Position numbers and translations under genes: made by a program. A stretch of 64,000 nt of DNA, from assembly GCA_963921425.1 (NCBI GenBank), contig OY992834.1, positions 23,015,923-23,079,922 of the forward strand. Reading direction: 5' to 3'. This document shows, piece by piece, positions 46,821 to 59,242 of the stretch; position 1 is the first letter of the stretch, and every line of letters begins with the position of its first letter. This stretch comes from Dryas octopetala (lineage: Eukaryota; Streptophyta; Magnoliopsida; Rosales; Rosaceae). Under the pieces are notes generated by a model that was given only the letters and a program-made list of their open reading frames with translations, was not told the DNA's origin and searched no databases.

Positions 46821-48663
46821 TTTTAAGAGGGTTTCAATATTGTACCTCAGTGTTTCTTTATGTTAAACTATATTTCTGAAGTCTCCTTTATCATTGTAAT
46901 TTAGTAAATGTATTATGGTATTTTGAGACATATGAGATTACCATGCATTTATATATATATATAATAAAAAGGTGCAAGACACAACATGTAACTGACAAGT
47001 ATTGAAAATGAACATGCATGGACAATTTTTTTTAGGTACTTGAAGGGAAAGGTAAATTTGATAAATGTAATGGTACGTACAGTAAAAAAAAAAAAAAACA
47101 AATTGTATGAATGTAATGAAATTAAAGAAGGCTCATTAGACCCTCATAAAGGCAAGTGGGACAGTGGTATTTTTTTAATGAAATGGTATACATATTGACA
47201 TAAGTAAAAAAAATGATCATCATATAGAAAAACAACCTTATAACAGTATTGGTTTTTCAATCTTACACTAATCGAAGGAAGCATGGAAAAAAATGAATCA
47301 TAGACTATCTTTAAATGGCAGCGTGCAAAAAGTCTGAACCCTTAAAAGGTTATCAAGTCCAGTCGTATTTTTTTCATGGCCAAATTTTCATCTTATTTGT
47401 AAGAGAGAAAAAATGTAGAAACAATAAAATAGAAGGATTTACCCCACTATCAAACAAGTATCAACCTCAAAATAAAAACATTTGGCTGATTTTATTGTGT
47501 AAATATAAGAAAACAAGTATCAAAATCAAACACTAAAAATAAAAAAACAATTATTGTGGATGGTTTTGTCCAAAAATAAATGTCCAAATCAACAAGTATT
47601 AAAATCAAATCTCATTACTGACAGTAAGAAAAACAAGTACATGTACTGCTTTTACACCAGGACAAGTTGAACATTTTTTTTATAATCAATATAGTACATG
47701 ATAGGTAGTTAGTTGGTTGAGTTTGAACTAGATTCAAACTAGGGGGTTTGGTCTACTCAGCATTCTTGCCTTTGCATGTTGATGGTTCAACTTCAAACCC
47801 AACTATCACTTTGACAAATATGACTGGGACACCAACCAATAGGCTATTAATTAGATTCCCGCCCAGAGGATGGAAATTTTCCCTCCATCAATTACCCCCC
47901 CTAAATTTGGGGATCATATTCCCTATGGCAGAAGTGTAATTGCTGTCACACTTTGGTGGCTTTAGCTGGGCTTGAATTGACAATGAGGGCAACATATCCT
48001 CCACAAAGCTGAGGAGATTTTTATATCTCAGCTCAAAGGCACCAAGAACTACCCCAAACCTCTGTATTGAAGATCTTGGCAGAAAGAATAACTCAGAGAT
48101 CACATGTTGCACCCATATTTTCGAAGAACAATACTGCAAGGTGAGGTCTCTTCCTGAATAGAGGGCATCTTGACTTTCTGCATATTCTCTTCTGTATAGA
48201 ATCCAATTTTCCTAGTTGTTGTTGGCTTTATAATATATGCTTTGTCTTGTTTACACTTATTGATAGCACTAAATGCATAGAACAACACAGTCATTATGCA
48301 AATATACCCTTACAACTTAAGGTTTTGACTATGAATAAAGAGACCACCAGGTGGTAGATCACTAGATCACTCTCCATTTATGCTTAAACCATGGTCTACA
48401 GTAACCACAAATACTAACATCATAAACCAAATCAATACATAAGTCATGTTCATCAATAACCATGAATGAAATTTTTTTAAGGCAAAACCTTTAACGCATG
48501 CACTTGCATCTTTTTAGAACTATAAATGAAATTTTTTAAGGCATAACCATCACTGGATATGTACTCATTGAATGGCAAGTCTACCTTTATTGTTTATCAC
48601 CTCTACTATACTGAAATAAAGAGGACTGTAAAATATATGTGCCATAGTTTTTCATATGAAAAG
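46821..48663. other. CACTA interior, no gene seen
   Basis: AT-rich, with A-runs and short chance frames. A segment near 47.69-47.8 kb (TTTGAACTAGATTCAAACTA) is a short palindrome. No element border was recognised. Confidence 0.4.
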
Positions 48664-50554
48664 TATCAGGACCGCCCCCGGATTCCACCCTGAAACCCGG
48701 AAGGATCCTGCGGGATCCAAATTCAAGGAAAATCCTATCGAAAATTCGGCAGAACCTCCCCTGAAAATGGACTAACCCAGAAATTTCAAACATGTTAAAA
48801 AAACACTTCTAAACAGCAACCACCTCTACCACAACCAAAATAGGGTCTTAGACCCAGCAATTTCACAGAAATCCAACTTAAAATTTGTAGAATGGTTATC
48901 AGAGCTCCTATTCTATTACAAGGAAAATTTTTACAAGAATAAAATGTCGCCTACAGGGTCCGACTAGGGAGATGGACGCGAATGCCTCGACGTTATTGGC
49001 TCGACCTCCACCAAAGCTACTACCTGGGGGGACAATTTAAGACAAAACAAAACAAACCGTGAGACAAACTCAGTGAGTGGACAGTTTAATGAAAACGAAA
49101 ATAAAAGTAAACTTCTTGTTTCAGAAAATCCTTCAAAACCACATTTAGCAGTAAGACCTCACGTCACTCTCTGAAATCCCCCAGTTTTAAAACACTTTCA
49201 GAAACTCGCTCAAAATTTGTTTTCATAACCAAATAGAAAATAAACTATTTATCAAATAGAATTCAAATATTCAAAGTTCTGAATAGTTTTATAATTTTAA
49301 AATAAATTATCACCATAAAACCGTATAATGCATATACAACACACCAAGCCAGTTACCCGGAGAATCTGTCATACATGCGCAGAGCCGAGAATCTGTCATA
49401 CGCATGCAGAGCCTAAAAGTCTGTCGTACGTGCACGCAGAGCCAACCCCCAAAGGGTCAAGCATCACGACACACGGCCCAAAGCCTATGTGTGTGCCGCA
49501 ATGGGTCCCAAAGACCTATCTAATCTAATAACCTGAAAGGGTACTGAAGTGGGTGCTTTGAAAATCAATAACTCATAAACACATAATCCAAATCTCAAAT
49601 CCTTTCATTTTTCTTCCAAAACTCTTCTTAACAAAACCAAACTCATCAAAATACATTTCCTTAAATTGTAATATCCCATAACAAATATAAATAAACATTG
49701 AGACGAAGAATACGAAATATAAATGATCTTTCCATAACCAAGTTGAAATTAAATACGCCATTCCAAATCATAGTACGTACTTTTAATATAAATTTATATA
49801 TGAAAGCACGCTAAAATATTTCTTGATTGTGAAATTTATGAAATCCAAGATAAGTGTATTTAGTTAATATAAATGATTATTTGATAGACATTTAAAATTT
49901 AAAACTCAAAATGAATTCAAGTTAAGCCAAAGAAATTGAAACCACATAAAAACATAAATTATTAAAATTCAAAGTCCACTCACAGTGAGAAAATATAACT
50001 CCGATCCTCCCCCGGATCGTCACGAACCCCGGTCGTCTCGCCTTGATCGGAAAATTCTTCCTAAGATGAATTTTTTATCGGCAAGGTCACAATTTATGTC
50101 CAATACTTCTCGGCTTCTCCAACAGCTTCGGACCTTAATGAGAAAACCCCATTAAAAATCTTGAAGATTAAAGCGACGTCGGGCCAGAAATTTTGGAGGA
50201 TAAGGCCGGTTGGTCTGGGCTTTTTGGGCTGTTTCTGCGAGCCAAGAGGGGCTGCTCGGCGAAGGGAAAAGTTGGGGGTGACGGCCGACTTGAGGGGAGG
50301 TCGCCAGAGGTTGGCGACGGCAAGGAAATGGCCGGCGTTGATGGCCGGTGGCTGCGCACAGAGAAAGGGAAGAGAGAGAACACGGGGAGAGAGAATGAGG
50401 ATGAGGAGAGAGAGTGGGTGCGCTCGGGGAAGGGTGGTCGGTGCCGGGGAAGGGCTTGCCGGTGGTCGGTTGTGGTGGCTGTGGTCGGTGGTGGTGGCTG
50501 TGGCACCAGGTGGTTTCGGGCAGGGGGGGCTGCGGGAGAGAGAAAGAGGAAATG

Positions 50555-50631
<77 letters not shown>

Positions 50632-50929
50632 GAGAGAGAGAGAAAGAGATGGCTGATTTAAATGGTGGTATTTGGGCTTTGAAATTACCCAATTGCCCCT
50701 TTCTAGAAAATTCTCCACCTTTCCTACTAAAATTCTCAAATTGAACACCGTTTTTTGTCTATGCGTTTGGAAACTCGAGTTCTAAATAATCTGTCTCGAA
50801 CTTAAAGGTTACAAACTTGAATTAAAACACCCCTCTAAATGCTAGAATTCCCTTCCAAAAATTTTAATAACGCCCGCCCAAAAGATTAATTTTTATTAAA
50901 GAAATAAGACTTGGGTTCGGGTCGTTACA
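48664..50929 (-). mobile_element. Solo LTR (Ty3-type family), 2.27 kb
   Basis: On the minus strand it begins TGTAACGACCCGAACCC (50929) and ends GGCGGTCCTGATA (48664). A perfect 5-bp duplication (AAAAG on the plus strand) lies at 48659-48663 and 50930-50934. Layout from its start: AT-rich, CT microsatellite (50.6 kb), GC-rich block, then AT-rich tail with CACTGAGTTTGTCTCACGG. It resembles the split solo LTR at 2.9-10.2 kb. The long open frames at 50.15-50.75 kb on both strands come from the GC-rich block and are not genes. A fossil, inserted in the CACTA element. Confidence 0.78.
50555..50625 (+). repeat. (GA)n microsatellite in the solo LTR
   Basis: GA run with one AAAG interruption, in the same relative place as the CT run at 3192-3273 in the related LTR. 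Confidence 0.92.
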
Positions 50930-51228
50930 AAAAGATATACCACATATGACTGCATCTGTGCACTAAGTTCATGCTGATACTTTGATTATTAAGTAAAATA
51001 ATGGACCAGATAAGGACCATATACATCTTTTTAAAAAAAATCATTTATTTGTTAAATTACACATACAATGGCTTGTGACCTAACCAAATAAATGTGCACC
51101 CACAAGATATGAACAACAAATTTCAATGATGTATATTTATTTACTGTGATCCTTATTTCCCATACATTTTGTAATGATAGTATCTATATATAACCAATGT
51201 GTTGTTTCCTAGGCACAAACCAACCTAC

Positions 51229-53285
51229 ATGGCTGATTCACATGTTGTCATTGACGAGACTTCCCAGCTGGAGGTTGACGTGGTATATGAGACTCAAAAC
51301 ATACATGGGTAGGGTGATGAGGTGTTGCCTAGTGCCAGCTTAGGTGTAGGTTCGGAAGCACCGGGTGTCGAAGAAGAAGAGCAGGTTATTATTGACTTCC
51401 CTATCCCAACTAATGTTGTTCGATCACAGAGGGGTCGAAATAGGGATAATTGGGCTGTAGAGCGCCCGGAGGTCATGAGGTTCAACCACTATGGGCAGGA
51501 TGTTGCCCCCCTCTAGGACAGTAGCCAGGTTTGCTCAATTTATTGGACAACAAGCCATTGATCGAAACTTGTTCCCTATTGATGTGCTGGATTGGAGAGG
51601 ATTTAGGGGATGTGTTCTAGACCGTGTATGGACCAAGATTGAGGTATAATTAATTAAAAAGCCATTGAGTAGGATTAGTTGTGTAAACAATGTTTGATGT
51701 AGTAGACTTAAATGTTAAATTGATTTAACCACTCAAATATGTGTGTTTGTTTAATACGCTGTATCACTAGAAGTTTATTCATCTTGTGACTTGTAAACAA
51801 TGTTGTAGGCAACTATTGATTGGAGGGATGACAGGACAATGGCTTTGAGCCATAGAATTCGTATTGTTGCAGAGGCGAAGATGAATGAGAGGTGGAAGCA
51901 CCACAAGTGTCACCTAAGGAAGGTCTGGTACAAGCCATTCCACAACACAAACCAGCGATTTGTGTGTGGAGATGGGCACGTTGATCCAGACCAGTAGCTT
52001 GGTCTGGTTGCTCACTGGGACACGAACAAGGGACAGGTGAGAAAGTGATTTTCCATTCATTCAATTGTCTGCTACCAGCATGATTGGTAACCTTTGTATG
52101 TGTTAACTACGATGTGCAGTGAACACCATTAACCGTGGCAAGATGCACTGTGGCCATACTACTGGGAGCAAGTCACAAGCCTAATTGAGAGATGAATACG
52201 TAAGGAATAGGTCTTCATATTTTAATACATAAAATTTTAACTATATTAAATCATGTGGTTTAATTTGATTGCATGGTTTAGGTGTGTAAATTAATGATTG
52301 TCATGTTTCCAGATGCAAGATCATAATGGTAATGAGCCAAACCGGATTGAGTTTTTCAAGCTGACTCACACGAGATCCAATGGCAACCCGGTTGATGAAG
52401 CAGCCAGGGAGATCATTGTCAGTACGGTGATAGAAAAAATCATAGTTACCCTATATTCATTTGTGTTATTTGCAAGTTCTATCGTTCAGCTGATATAAAT
52501 TTACCTTCTTCAATTACTGCCACTACTATAACAACATCTACATATGGATGAGTCCCACTGTTTGCAATCATGCTTGCACTTAAGATAAATGATTTCATGA
52601 GTTAAGTGTAAACAAATATGATTCTATTGACACCAATTCAGGTTGTTTACACTCACATTGAAAACCATTGATCATGCTATTCAAAATAAACCAAACTGCT
52701 ATTTGTCAAAATGATATTTTCATATTGTAATGGCTTTTGTCTTTTTTGGACAGATGGACATGGATAGGCGTGTGGCAGAGTAAGAGGAAATTCCACAGAA
52801 CCCTCCAATCACTGCTGTTGTTTACAATGAGATATTTGCAGCCATCTTGGGACCTGAAACCAGTGGTCTTGTGAAAGGATATGGTCTCGAGGTTACTTCT
52901 AGGGACATTCAAGGATTGGTTGTTGGGCACCGTGGAGTTGGGCAGAGCTTCAAGCTTTGAGGTTGGCGAATGAGCAGCTGATGGCAGAGGCGACGAGGCA
53001 AGCAGAGGTTCAACTGAAGGGTGATGGAGCAATATCGCGCTGAAGTGGAGAGGTTGCAGATTGTGAACAATGCAGAAATACTTAACCTTCAAAGGTTGCA
53101 GTCCCAGATGGACTTCAACTTCAATGGGAGGGTGTCCACAGATTTAGACATCTACTTCAGGGGGAGTGTTGGTACTAGCACTGCTAACATTTCATACCGT
53201 CCCTATTGCCATTCCCCCCATTTCATGTCCGACTTCATTTCCAGCAATGTCATCATCATTTTACTCATACTCCAAAGCAATATGT
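51229..53285 (+). pseudogene. Transposase_24 (TNPA-like) protein of the CACTA element, decayed
   Basis: ATG at 51229 (MADSHVVIDETSQLEVDVVY). A region reading RNLFPIDVLDWRGFRGCVL follows, then after an intron TIDWRDDRTMALSHRIRIVA and HLRKVWYKPFHN, then after further introns GNEPNRIEFFKLTHTRSNGN and PVDEAAREII. The last part fits the Transposase_24 signature (EP-RIE-F--THT---G--VDE-A--I). It ends in a predicted coiled coil (YRAEVERLQIV...LQRLQSQM). In CACTA elements this protein binds subterminal repeats and assists TNP2. In-frame stops near 51313, 51516, 51997, 52782 and 52960 show decay. Exon borders are approximate. Confidence 0.68.
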
Positions 53286-54525
53286 AGTTCTGCCTCACCA
53301 ATGAGATCGCAGCACATAGTGAACACACCAAATGAGGCGGATGGTGGTGGGGAAGTGCTGGAGCTTCAAGAAATGAAAGTGAGGGGGCACACACGCACTA
53401 AAGGTGCAAGTAAGAATGTTTTGTTGTTTTGATTTAAAAACACTGTTCTTTTGAAACCTTTTTTTGATAGGAAAGTCAACTTGCTTTTTTTTTTATTAAA
53501 GGAGTATGCCTTGATATATCTTATCAAGTTTTCCATTTGGATTCATGGCTGGGAGTAGTCTTCTTCATATGGCGAACAGCCATCAGTTTATGTTTTTTTT
53601 GTTTCCAAGTGCTTTATGATGTTCTGACAATCCTAAATGTTAGTTTGGTTGAAATGTCTGACTTTGGAGGTCATGTAATGCTATATCTAATCCTGGTATG
53701 CAGTGTGTAATTCAGGATGTTTAAGTGTAACTTGGAGGTTGATTTTGATTTAATGAAAGTATCATTTATGGTTTCTGCTATGTAAGTAATATTGGATGAG
53801 ATCGAATTATAATTTTACTGTAATGGAGAAACAACATGGGGGCTGGTATTTTATACTTAAACTACAAATATTTGCTACATAATTTCCTGTTCAATTGCAA
53901 TGGCCAGCTGATCCATATTAAGTGGTGGAAACTGGGAATGTTCATTGCAATTAGAGCTGTAAATATACTAGAAATAGCAATAACCACCACTAGAAATATG
54001 CAGTGCTATTATCATCAAATGTATTTTCCAATTAATTTATGAACAAATCTAAACCCACAATTATAACAGATTGGTGGGAACATGCATTTGGATTAACACC
54101 CATTTTGATGCCAAAGAACCAACTGAGATCAAATTAGTGGGAGAGCATATGGCAAGTGAAAAGATTAGTGGACTTAGCTTTTCCACTATAATACTGAATG
54201 TCCTAAAATCCATGGCTAGTGTTTATTTAATCTTTTACTAAATGCACAATTTTAACAACCCTCTGCAACAATGGTGAGCCATTGTCTGCAACTATCTTCA
54301 ACATTGGTGGAGGCATGTGCTGTTAGTAGAAAAGTCAGTTATGGTCTCCAAACTCCACCATTCCAAATATGGTTTGCTTTGCCACTTTGCCACCCCATTC
54401 TGAACAACCATCAACCTAAAGGTGACTGCAAGGTGGCAATTGCTAAATCACAACCAATGATAGTGGTTGCTGCATCAATAGCTAACAGAAAATAATAGTG
54501 ATGATAAGGGGGAAATGTTGTAGTG
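53286..54525 (+). other. CACTA 3' region, non-coding
   Basis: AT-rich DNA running to the terminus at 54525. No gene was seen. Subterminal repeats are expected here, but I could not define a clear unit. Confidence 0.4.
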
Positions 54526-57099
54526 GATGTACATGTATATCATGGTATGAATTATGTCCAAATACTCAAAACAAGTGCTCAATATGAAATAATACTTACA
54601 TAAAATTGTATATATTCATATATAACTTAGAATAAGCACTATGAAATCAAGTTATTTTCGTCTCATAAAAGAATAGTATAAGATCAATAATGGTATATAA
54701 TTATATAAATAACTATACTTTTGTTTAATTGTAAAAATTCATCCAATATTCTCACACATACAAATATATATACTTATATAGACCAATCATCGGGTACGAC
54801 CTACCTCAATGTCGTTGAAGAAGTACGGACTTGTAAATGCTCTAGGTTGATTCTCCTATGTGTTTGGAACTATTTAACAAGTAAAACACTATTTTAAAAA
54901 CAATTTAATTAGTGCAAAACTACACTTTTCCACTATGTGAAGAAATTTTAAGTCACACTCTTTCCTTTGGGTTTTGGATGTTTCAAAAAATTATACCGTT
55001 GAACAAAATTCAAAAATTAGAGTTAGAGAAGCAAAAATAAGTGGCTAGAGTTGCTGGAAAACCACCACACGCACCAACACGCGCCGGTGGTGCGACTAGG
55101 AGTTGGCTGGAAGAGGTCATCTTCAACCTCCAATACTCTTTATGGTTTTTGGCAGATTTTTGTCTGATTTTTCTAGTTTCTTTCTATTGATTGAGTTAAT
55201 TAATTGATTTGGAAGGTGAAATTTAAATCTTTGTTCCATAACTTTTTGCCACCGCTAGCTCAACCCCTTGTGGCGGCGATTTGATCTTTGTGTGTCTGTA
55301 TTGGTATGTTTGTACTTGCAAGGACTTGTTCTTGGTTCTTGTGTGCAGGTTGTTGCCATTTCTGTGTCAAACCACTTAGGATGGCCATTGCCCCACCGTG
55401 TGTAGTGGTTCTGCTGGTCTTGTCCAGTTATAATATAAACAGTTGGACCCTAAAGAGTTGTAAGAACTGCCTTGTGAAATAAACTCTTGAAATTTGTTTA
55501 TTTCGTGTAAGAACCCAAGTTGTAGAGCTCCAACCAATTGAGTATCAAACCGAGAGACTAAAAAGTTGTACACGTGTCAAAAATCTACTTGAAATTAGAA
55601 CCAAACAACTTCTAAACAAACTCTAGGAACATAATCCAACCCTAGCAGTATTTTGGTCATTTTACACATTTCCACTAAAATGTGCTCTCCATTTTCTAGA
55701 AAGTTCAATCCTATCCTTTTTGGTTAACCAAGTTAATTTGATTACGGAGTAAACCAACCTCGAGATCTAACTTTAGACTCTGGTTAGGCATTCTGGTCAT
55801 TTTCCATTGAAACTCGTGTTATCAATTCTTGATCGTATTCTTCATTTAAGACTTAATCCATTTGTGATGGGATTGATTTCAGACTGAGCTATCATTGAGA
55901 AATAAACCCTGGATCCTTGGTTCAATCTAAGGGTATTTTGGTCATTTCACCATTCTATTTTCAAATTCGTACTCTCATCATCTCGAAGTTTTGACTTTCG
56001 ATAATTTTAACTGACTCTAACTTTTGTCCCTTTGTTTGTTTTTAAGGACAAATTAGTCAATTTATCAAATTCTCGTCATGTGGTGGTGGTGCTGAGAAAG
56101 CTTTTTTAGGGTTTCGCTTGGAACCCAGGTAGGTGAACTACTGTCCTTTAAATTTTTATATTTCAATAAGAACGTATATTCTCGAATAAGACGTTCATTT
56201 TTCAATATAACCTAATTATCTGATTTACATTGTTTGATTTGTCATGCTAATTGTTCCTTAACCTCTTATTATAATTAGAATGACTTGACAAGCATGATTT
56301 AGAACTCAACTATTTCATAATTATTAACAAAGGATTGGTAACCATTTAGGGTTTTGAACTATAACGAATGACCTAATTTCCTTATTGTTTTTACCAATTA
56401 TGATGATCTTGTGAGATCCCTGATTGTGCTATATATTCAAATGTGTGTGAAATAATTTGAATGAAAATCAATACATGGCATGCATATTTTATCATCACAT
56501 GTGTGAGCATTGAAATTAGTATGTTGTTGATACTAATAAATTTCGAGGGTTTAGACCTTTTTTACTTGAAACGGTGGGTTTTTTTTTTTAACCTTGGGTA
56601 TGTGTGCATGAAATGCATAACATATAATTCATACAGAATTGTCACTAATCAATTATTAACATGAGATTTAATGAATTATTCTACATAATTACTCAATCTG
56701 CTTGTTAATGTTTGAGATGTTTGATGCTGATTGAGTAATGCCTGCCTGTTTGTAAATTATTGGGGACTATTTAAAAAATTGTTGTATTGCTTTGGTATTT
56801 ATTTGTCTGTAAGTCAATTTCATCCATACGAGCTTCATAGCTTATCGAGTTATTCATGTGACCCTATACACCATTCTACAGTGTAGGGGATCATTTTGCA
56901 GAGTATTTAAAACTGATCAGAGTGGTGCAGCGGAGGGTAAATGGCAGTGGGCAAGCTGAAAAAAGATTTATTTTCTTAGGACTAACAAATTATTTTAAAA
57001 AGTTTAACATTGTATTTGACTCACTGGTTTTCTTTGTTATTTTGAGGTTATATCTGCTAATGATTTATTCTTCTTAAACTTTTAGGTCTATTATTTAAA

Positions 57100-57675
57100 G
57101 GGAAAAATTTACAAACATGACACATACTTTGATGATTGTTTCATTTTAGGACATTAATTTTGATTCGTGTTAATGAAGGACACATACTTTTATTTTGTGT
57201 CAATTAAAGACTTTTTTTTATCTCAACTTTGGCCCGACATTGGACCAATCAAAACTCCACCAAATTTAACAAACTTATATTTTGTTTAAAGCTATGCATC
57301 TCCCCTTTACAACCATATAAAGATCACTCAAATCGGACATCTACAACTCCAGATAATTGGCCCAAAAGTAGGGTACCCTACTTTGGGGCCGATTATCTGG
57401 AGTTGTAGAAATCCGATTTGGGTAATCTTTATATGGTTGTAAAGAGGAGATGCATATCTTTAAACCCAGTATAATTTTTCTAGATTTGATGGAGTTTTGA
57501 TTGGTCCAATGTCGGTCCAAAGTTGAGATAAAAACTGAAAAAAAAAAAAAAAAAAAAAACATGGTTCTTAATTGACACAAAATGAAATTATGTGTCCTTC
57601 ATTAACACAAAACAAAATTAATGTCCTGAAATAAAACAACCATCAAATTATGTGTCATGTTTGTAAATTTTTCCC
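57100..57675. mobile_element. Mutator-like foldback element, 576 bp, near-perfect hairpin
   Basis: Perfect 9-bp duplication TTATTTAAA (57091-57099, 57676-57684). Ends GGGAAAAATTTACAAACATG and its complement. The arms pair right up to the centre near 57371, where AGTAGGGTACCCTACT is fully palindromic, so the element is two arms with almost no loop. No coding capacity. It inserted in the tail of the split solo LTR. Confidence 0.9.
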
Positions 57676-58026
57676 TTATTTAAATTAAGTAACTAACACT
57701 ACAACATTCTTAAGGGCTCACGAGCCTTAAGTGCTTCGCTCTCTATGCACTCAAGTCTACATAGGGTTTCTGGTAGTTGAAATCTCCTTAGCCTTGTATT
57801 GTTTACTTAACATGGGGATGGATAATCGGGAAACGATTACTCGTTCTCGTGTTGATTAAATGATACGTCGGTCGTGGGCTTAAATCTTCTAGGCCTAGAT
57901 TTGGGACACGACAGTTCAGTTCTTTAACCATACAGTCAAACAAAAAAAAACAAACCAAAAACTTATCAGTTTGGTTAGGTTTGGTCTGTTTTGGTATGTC
58001 AGTTTTTGAATAAAATGCCCACCCTT

Positions 58027-58839
58027 GACGTGATTACTAAAAGACTTAAGTATTTGCGGTTCTTACCACATGAAAGCTATCACATTTAGATTTTGATGTT
58101 TAGAGATTTTGGTATGTGGTTCTCAGTAGTCATCTTGGAGAAATTATGCATTGACTATCAGTTATTATACTTTTTGGCTATGAATCGTTTCATGATAATG
58201 AAAATTACTAAATGTTTACACACCAATATGATTTTGTTTTCTATTTTATCTTTATAAAGAGAATGATTATTCTCTTTTTTTCTATTTTAGTTCAATTTGA
58301 GTCATTGTGGAATTAACTTCTATATTTCTAAATGTAGATTAGAAGATAGTGCAAAGGACAGAATTTGGCATAATGGCTGGTGAAGCACATAATTATGAGG
58401 AAATAAATGTTCAGAACAGATGATCAACTTAATTGTTTGGCTAACTCATTGACATAATAGAGGATCAACTTGTCTATCTAAGTCATTGCAAATTTATTTG
58501 TTTTTTTTTTTACCATTTTTTTTTTGTAATTGAGATACATTTTCTATCTTTGTTTGAATACAATTTATATCTTTTAATAATATGTAACTTACAAGTTTTA
58601 ATCCCTTTTTGGGTACTTTGAATATTAATGGTGCTTAGAATATGGAATATATATATATATATATGGGAATGGAAGATTTTATACTTGCACAAATATCAGG
58701 TCATTTCAAATATTGGCACAATTGTATGTTCAATTCATTGATATCCCTTTTGGTATCTGTCATACATTTCAATTTCCTTTTTTAAACCCGAAATAATAAA
58801 CAATACTAGTTTTGGTCTAAAAATGAGAATATTATAATG
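58027..58839. other. AT-rich interval, no gene seen
   Basis: No coding sequence. May be partly interior of the truncated CACTA element whose end follows. Confidence 0.35.
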
Positions 58840-59242
58840 TTTTTATATCAGATTCTCTATTAAACCTGATATATAAACCATGTTTATATATCATATTCTA
58901 GCTTAGACCTGATATTTATAGTTTGGTTATATATCAGATTCTCTCATAGACCTGATATTTATACTTTGGTTATATATCAGTGTTAGTGTCAAATAAGATA
59001 TCTATTGATCAAAACTATCATACCTGGATATTGTAGATATTGGAAATGGTATAAAATCTAATTTTCATTTTGTATTTAGGACATCAGATTGGAAAGAAAT
59101 ATATATATATATATATTTACATATCATTCAGAAAACTGATATCTAAAATGGATAAATTAGATATCGCCCCTGGATATATCAGATTTCTACCACATTAGAT
59201 ATCAATCCACGACTGATATCTATCGACGTTTTTGTTGTAGTG
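58840..59242. mobile_element. CACTA (En/Spm) end with subterminal repeats
   Basis: Ends GACGTTTTTGTTGTAGTG at 59242, an inverted CACTA terminus. Inside, about nine copies of ATATCAG or its complement CTGATAT occur in both orientations, the arrangement used as transposase-binding sites in this superfamily. The other end was not identified, so the element may be truncated. Confidence 0.6.

Larger units (their letters stand above)
37508..54525 (+). mobile_element. CACTA (En/Spm) DNA transposon, 17 kb, both ends present
   Basis: Left terminus CACTACAACAAATATGGCC (37508), right terminus AAATGTTGTAGTG (54525), with the 3-bp duplication GAT on both sides (37505-37507, 54526-54528), as required for CACTA elements. 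Genes inside, all plus strand: TNP2-type transposase (39.1-42.95 kb), two unassigned frames (43.8-44.45 and 46.4-46.8 kb) and a Transposase_24 protein (51.2-53.3 kb). Later insertions into it: a hAT MITE (45412-46115) and a solo LTR (48664-50929). Without these it was about 14 kb. The genes carry stops and frameshifts. The stretches 37508-39102, 42952-43835, 46821-48663 and 53286-54525 are non-coding interior and termini. Confidence 0.88.
36155..57913 (+). mobile_element. Solo LTR (Ty3-type family) split by a large nested insertion
   Basis: Starts TGTGAGACCCTGG at 36155 and ends GGGACACGACA at 57913, with flanking GTTCG and GTTCA (4 of 5). The first 600 bp resembles the start of the solo LTR at 2.9 kb (CTCGTAGACTTGAAGAAG..., GGAGCTACGGTT, GGTAATTTGGTAAATTTAC). 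The last 3 kb (about 55.0-57.9 kb) resembles its tail, including the CATACGAGCTTCATAGCTTA... segment. Everything from about 36.77 to 54.96 kb is a later insertion, and 57100-57675 is another. No internal coding region of its own; a fossil of moderate age. Confidence 0.5.
36070..58026. mobile_element. GGTTCGG-rich hAT-like element split by the solo LTR (halves 36070-36154 and 57914-58026)
   Basis: Left half: GATTGGTTCGGTTCGGTTTG and similar. Right half: TTTGGTTAGGTTTGGTCTG..., ending AAAATGCCCACCCTTG, which resembles the CCCACCCCTA terminus of the element at 45412-46115. The two halves are joined conceptually only by the LTR's near-matching pentamers. No left terminus was found, so it may be truncated. 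Confidence 0.35.

Noticed and set aside
50152-50748. Frames of up to 198 codons on both strands
   Set aside because: GC-rich and GA/CT-repeat part of the solo LTR; composition-driven open frames.
57697-59242. A second complete CACTA element starting at the CACTACAACATTC at 57697
   Set aside because: The 3-bp flanks (TAA and AAA) do not match, the ends agree only over the first ten bases, and the left sequence belongs to the solo LTR tail.
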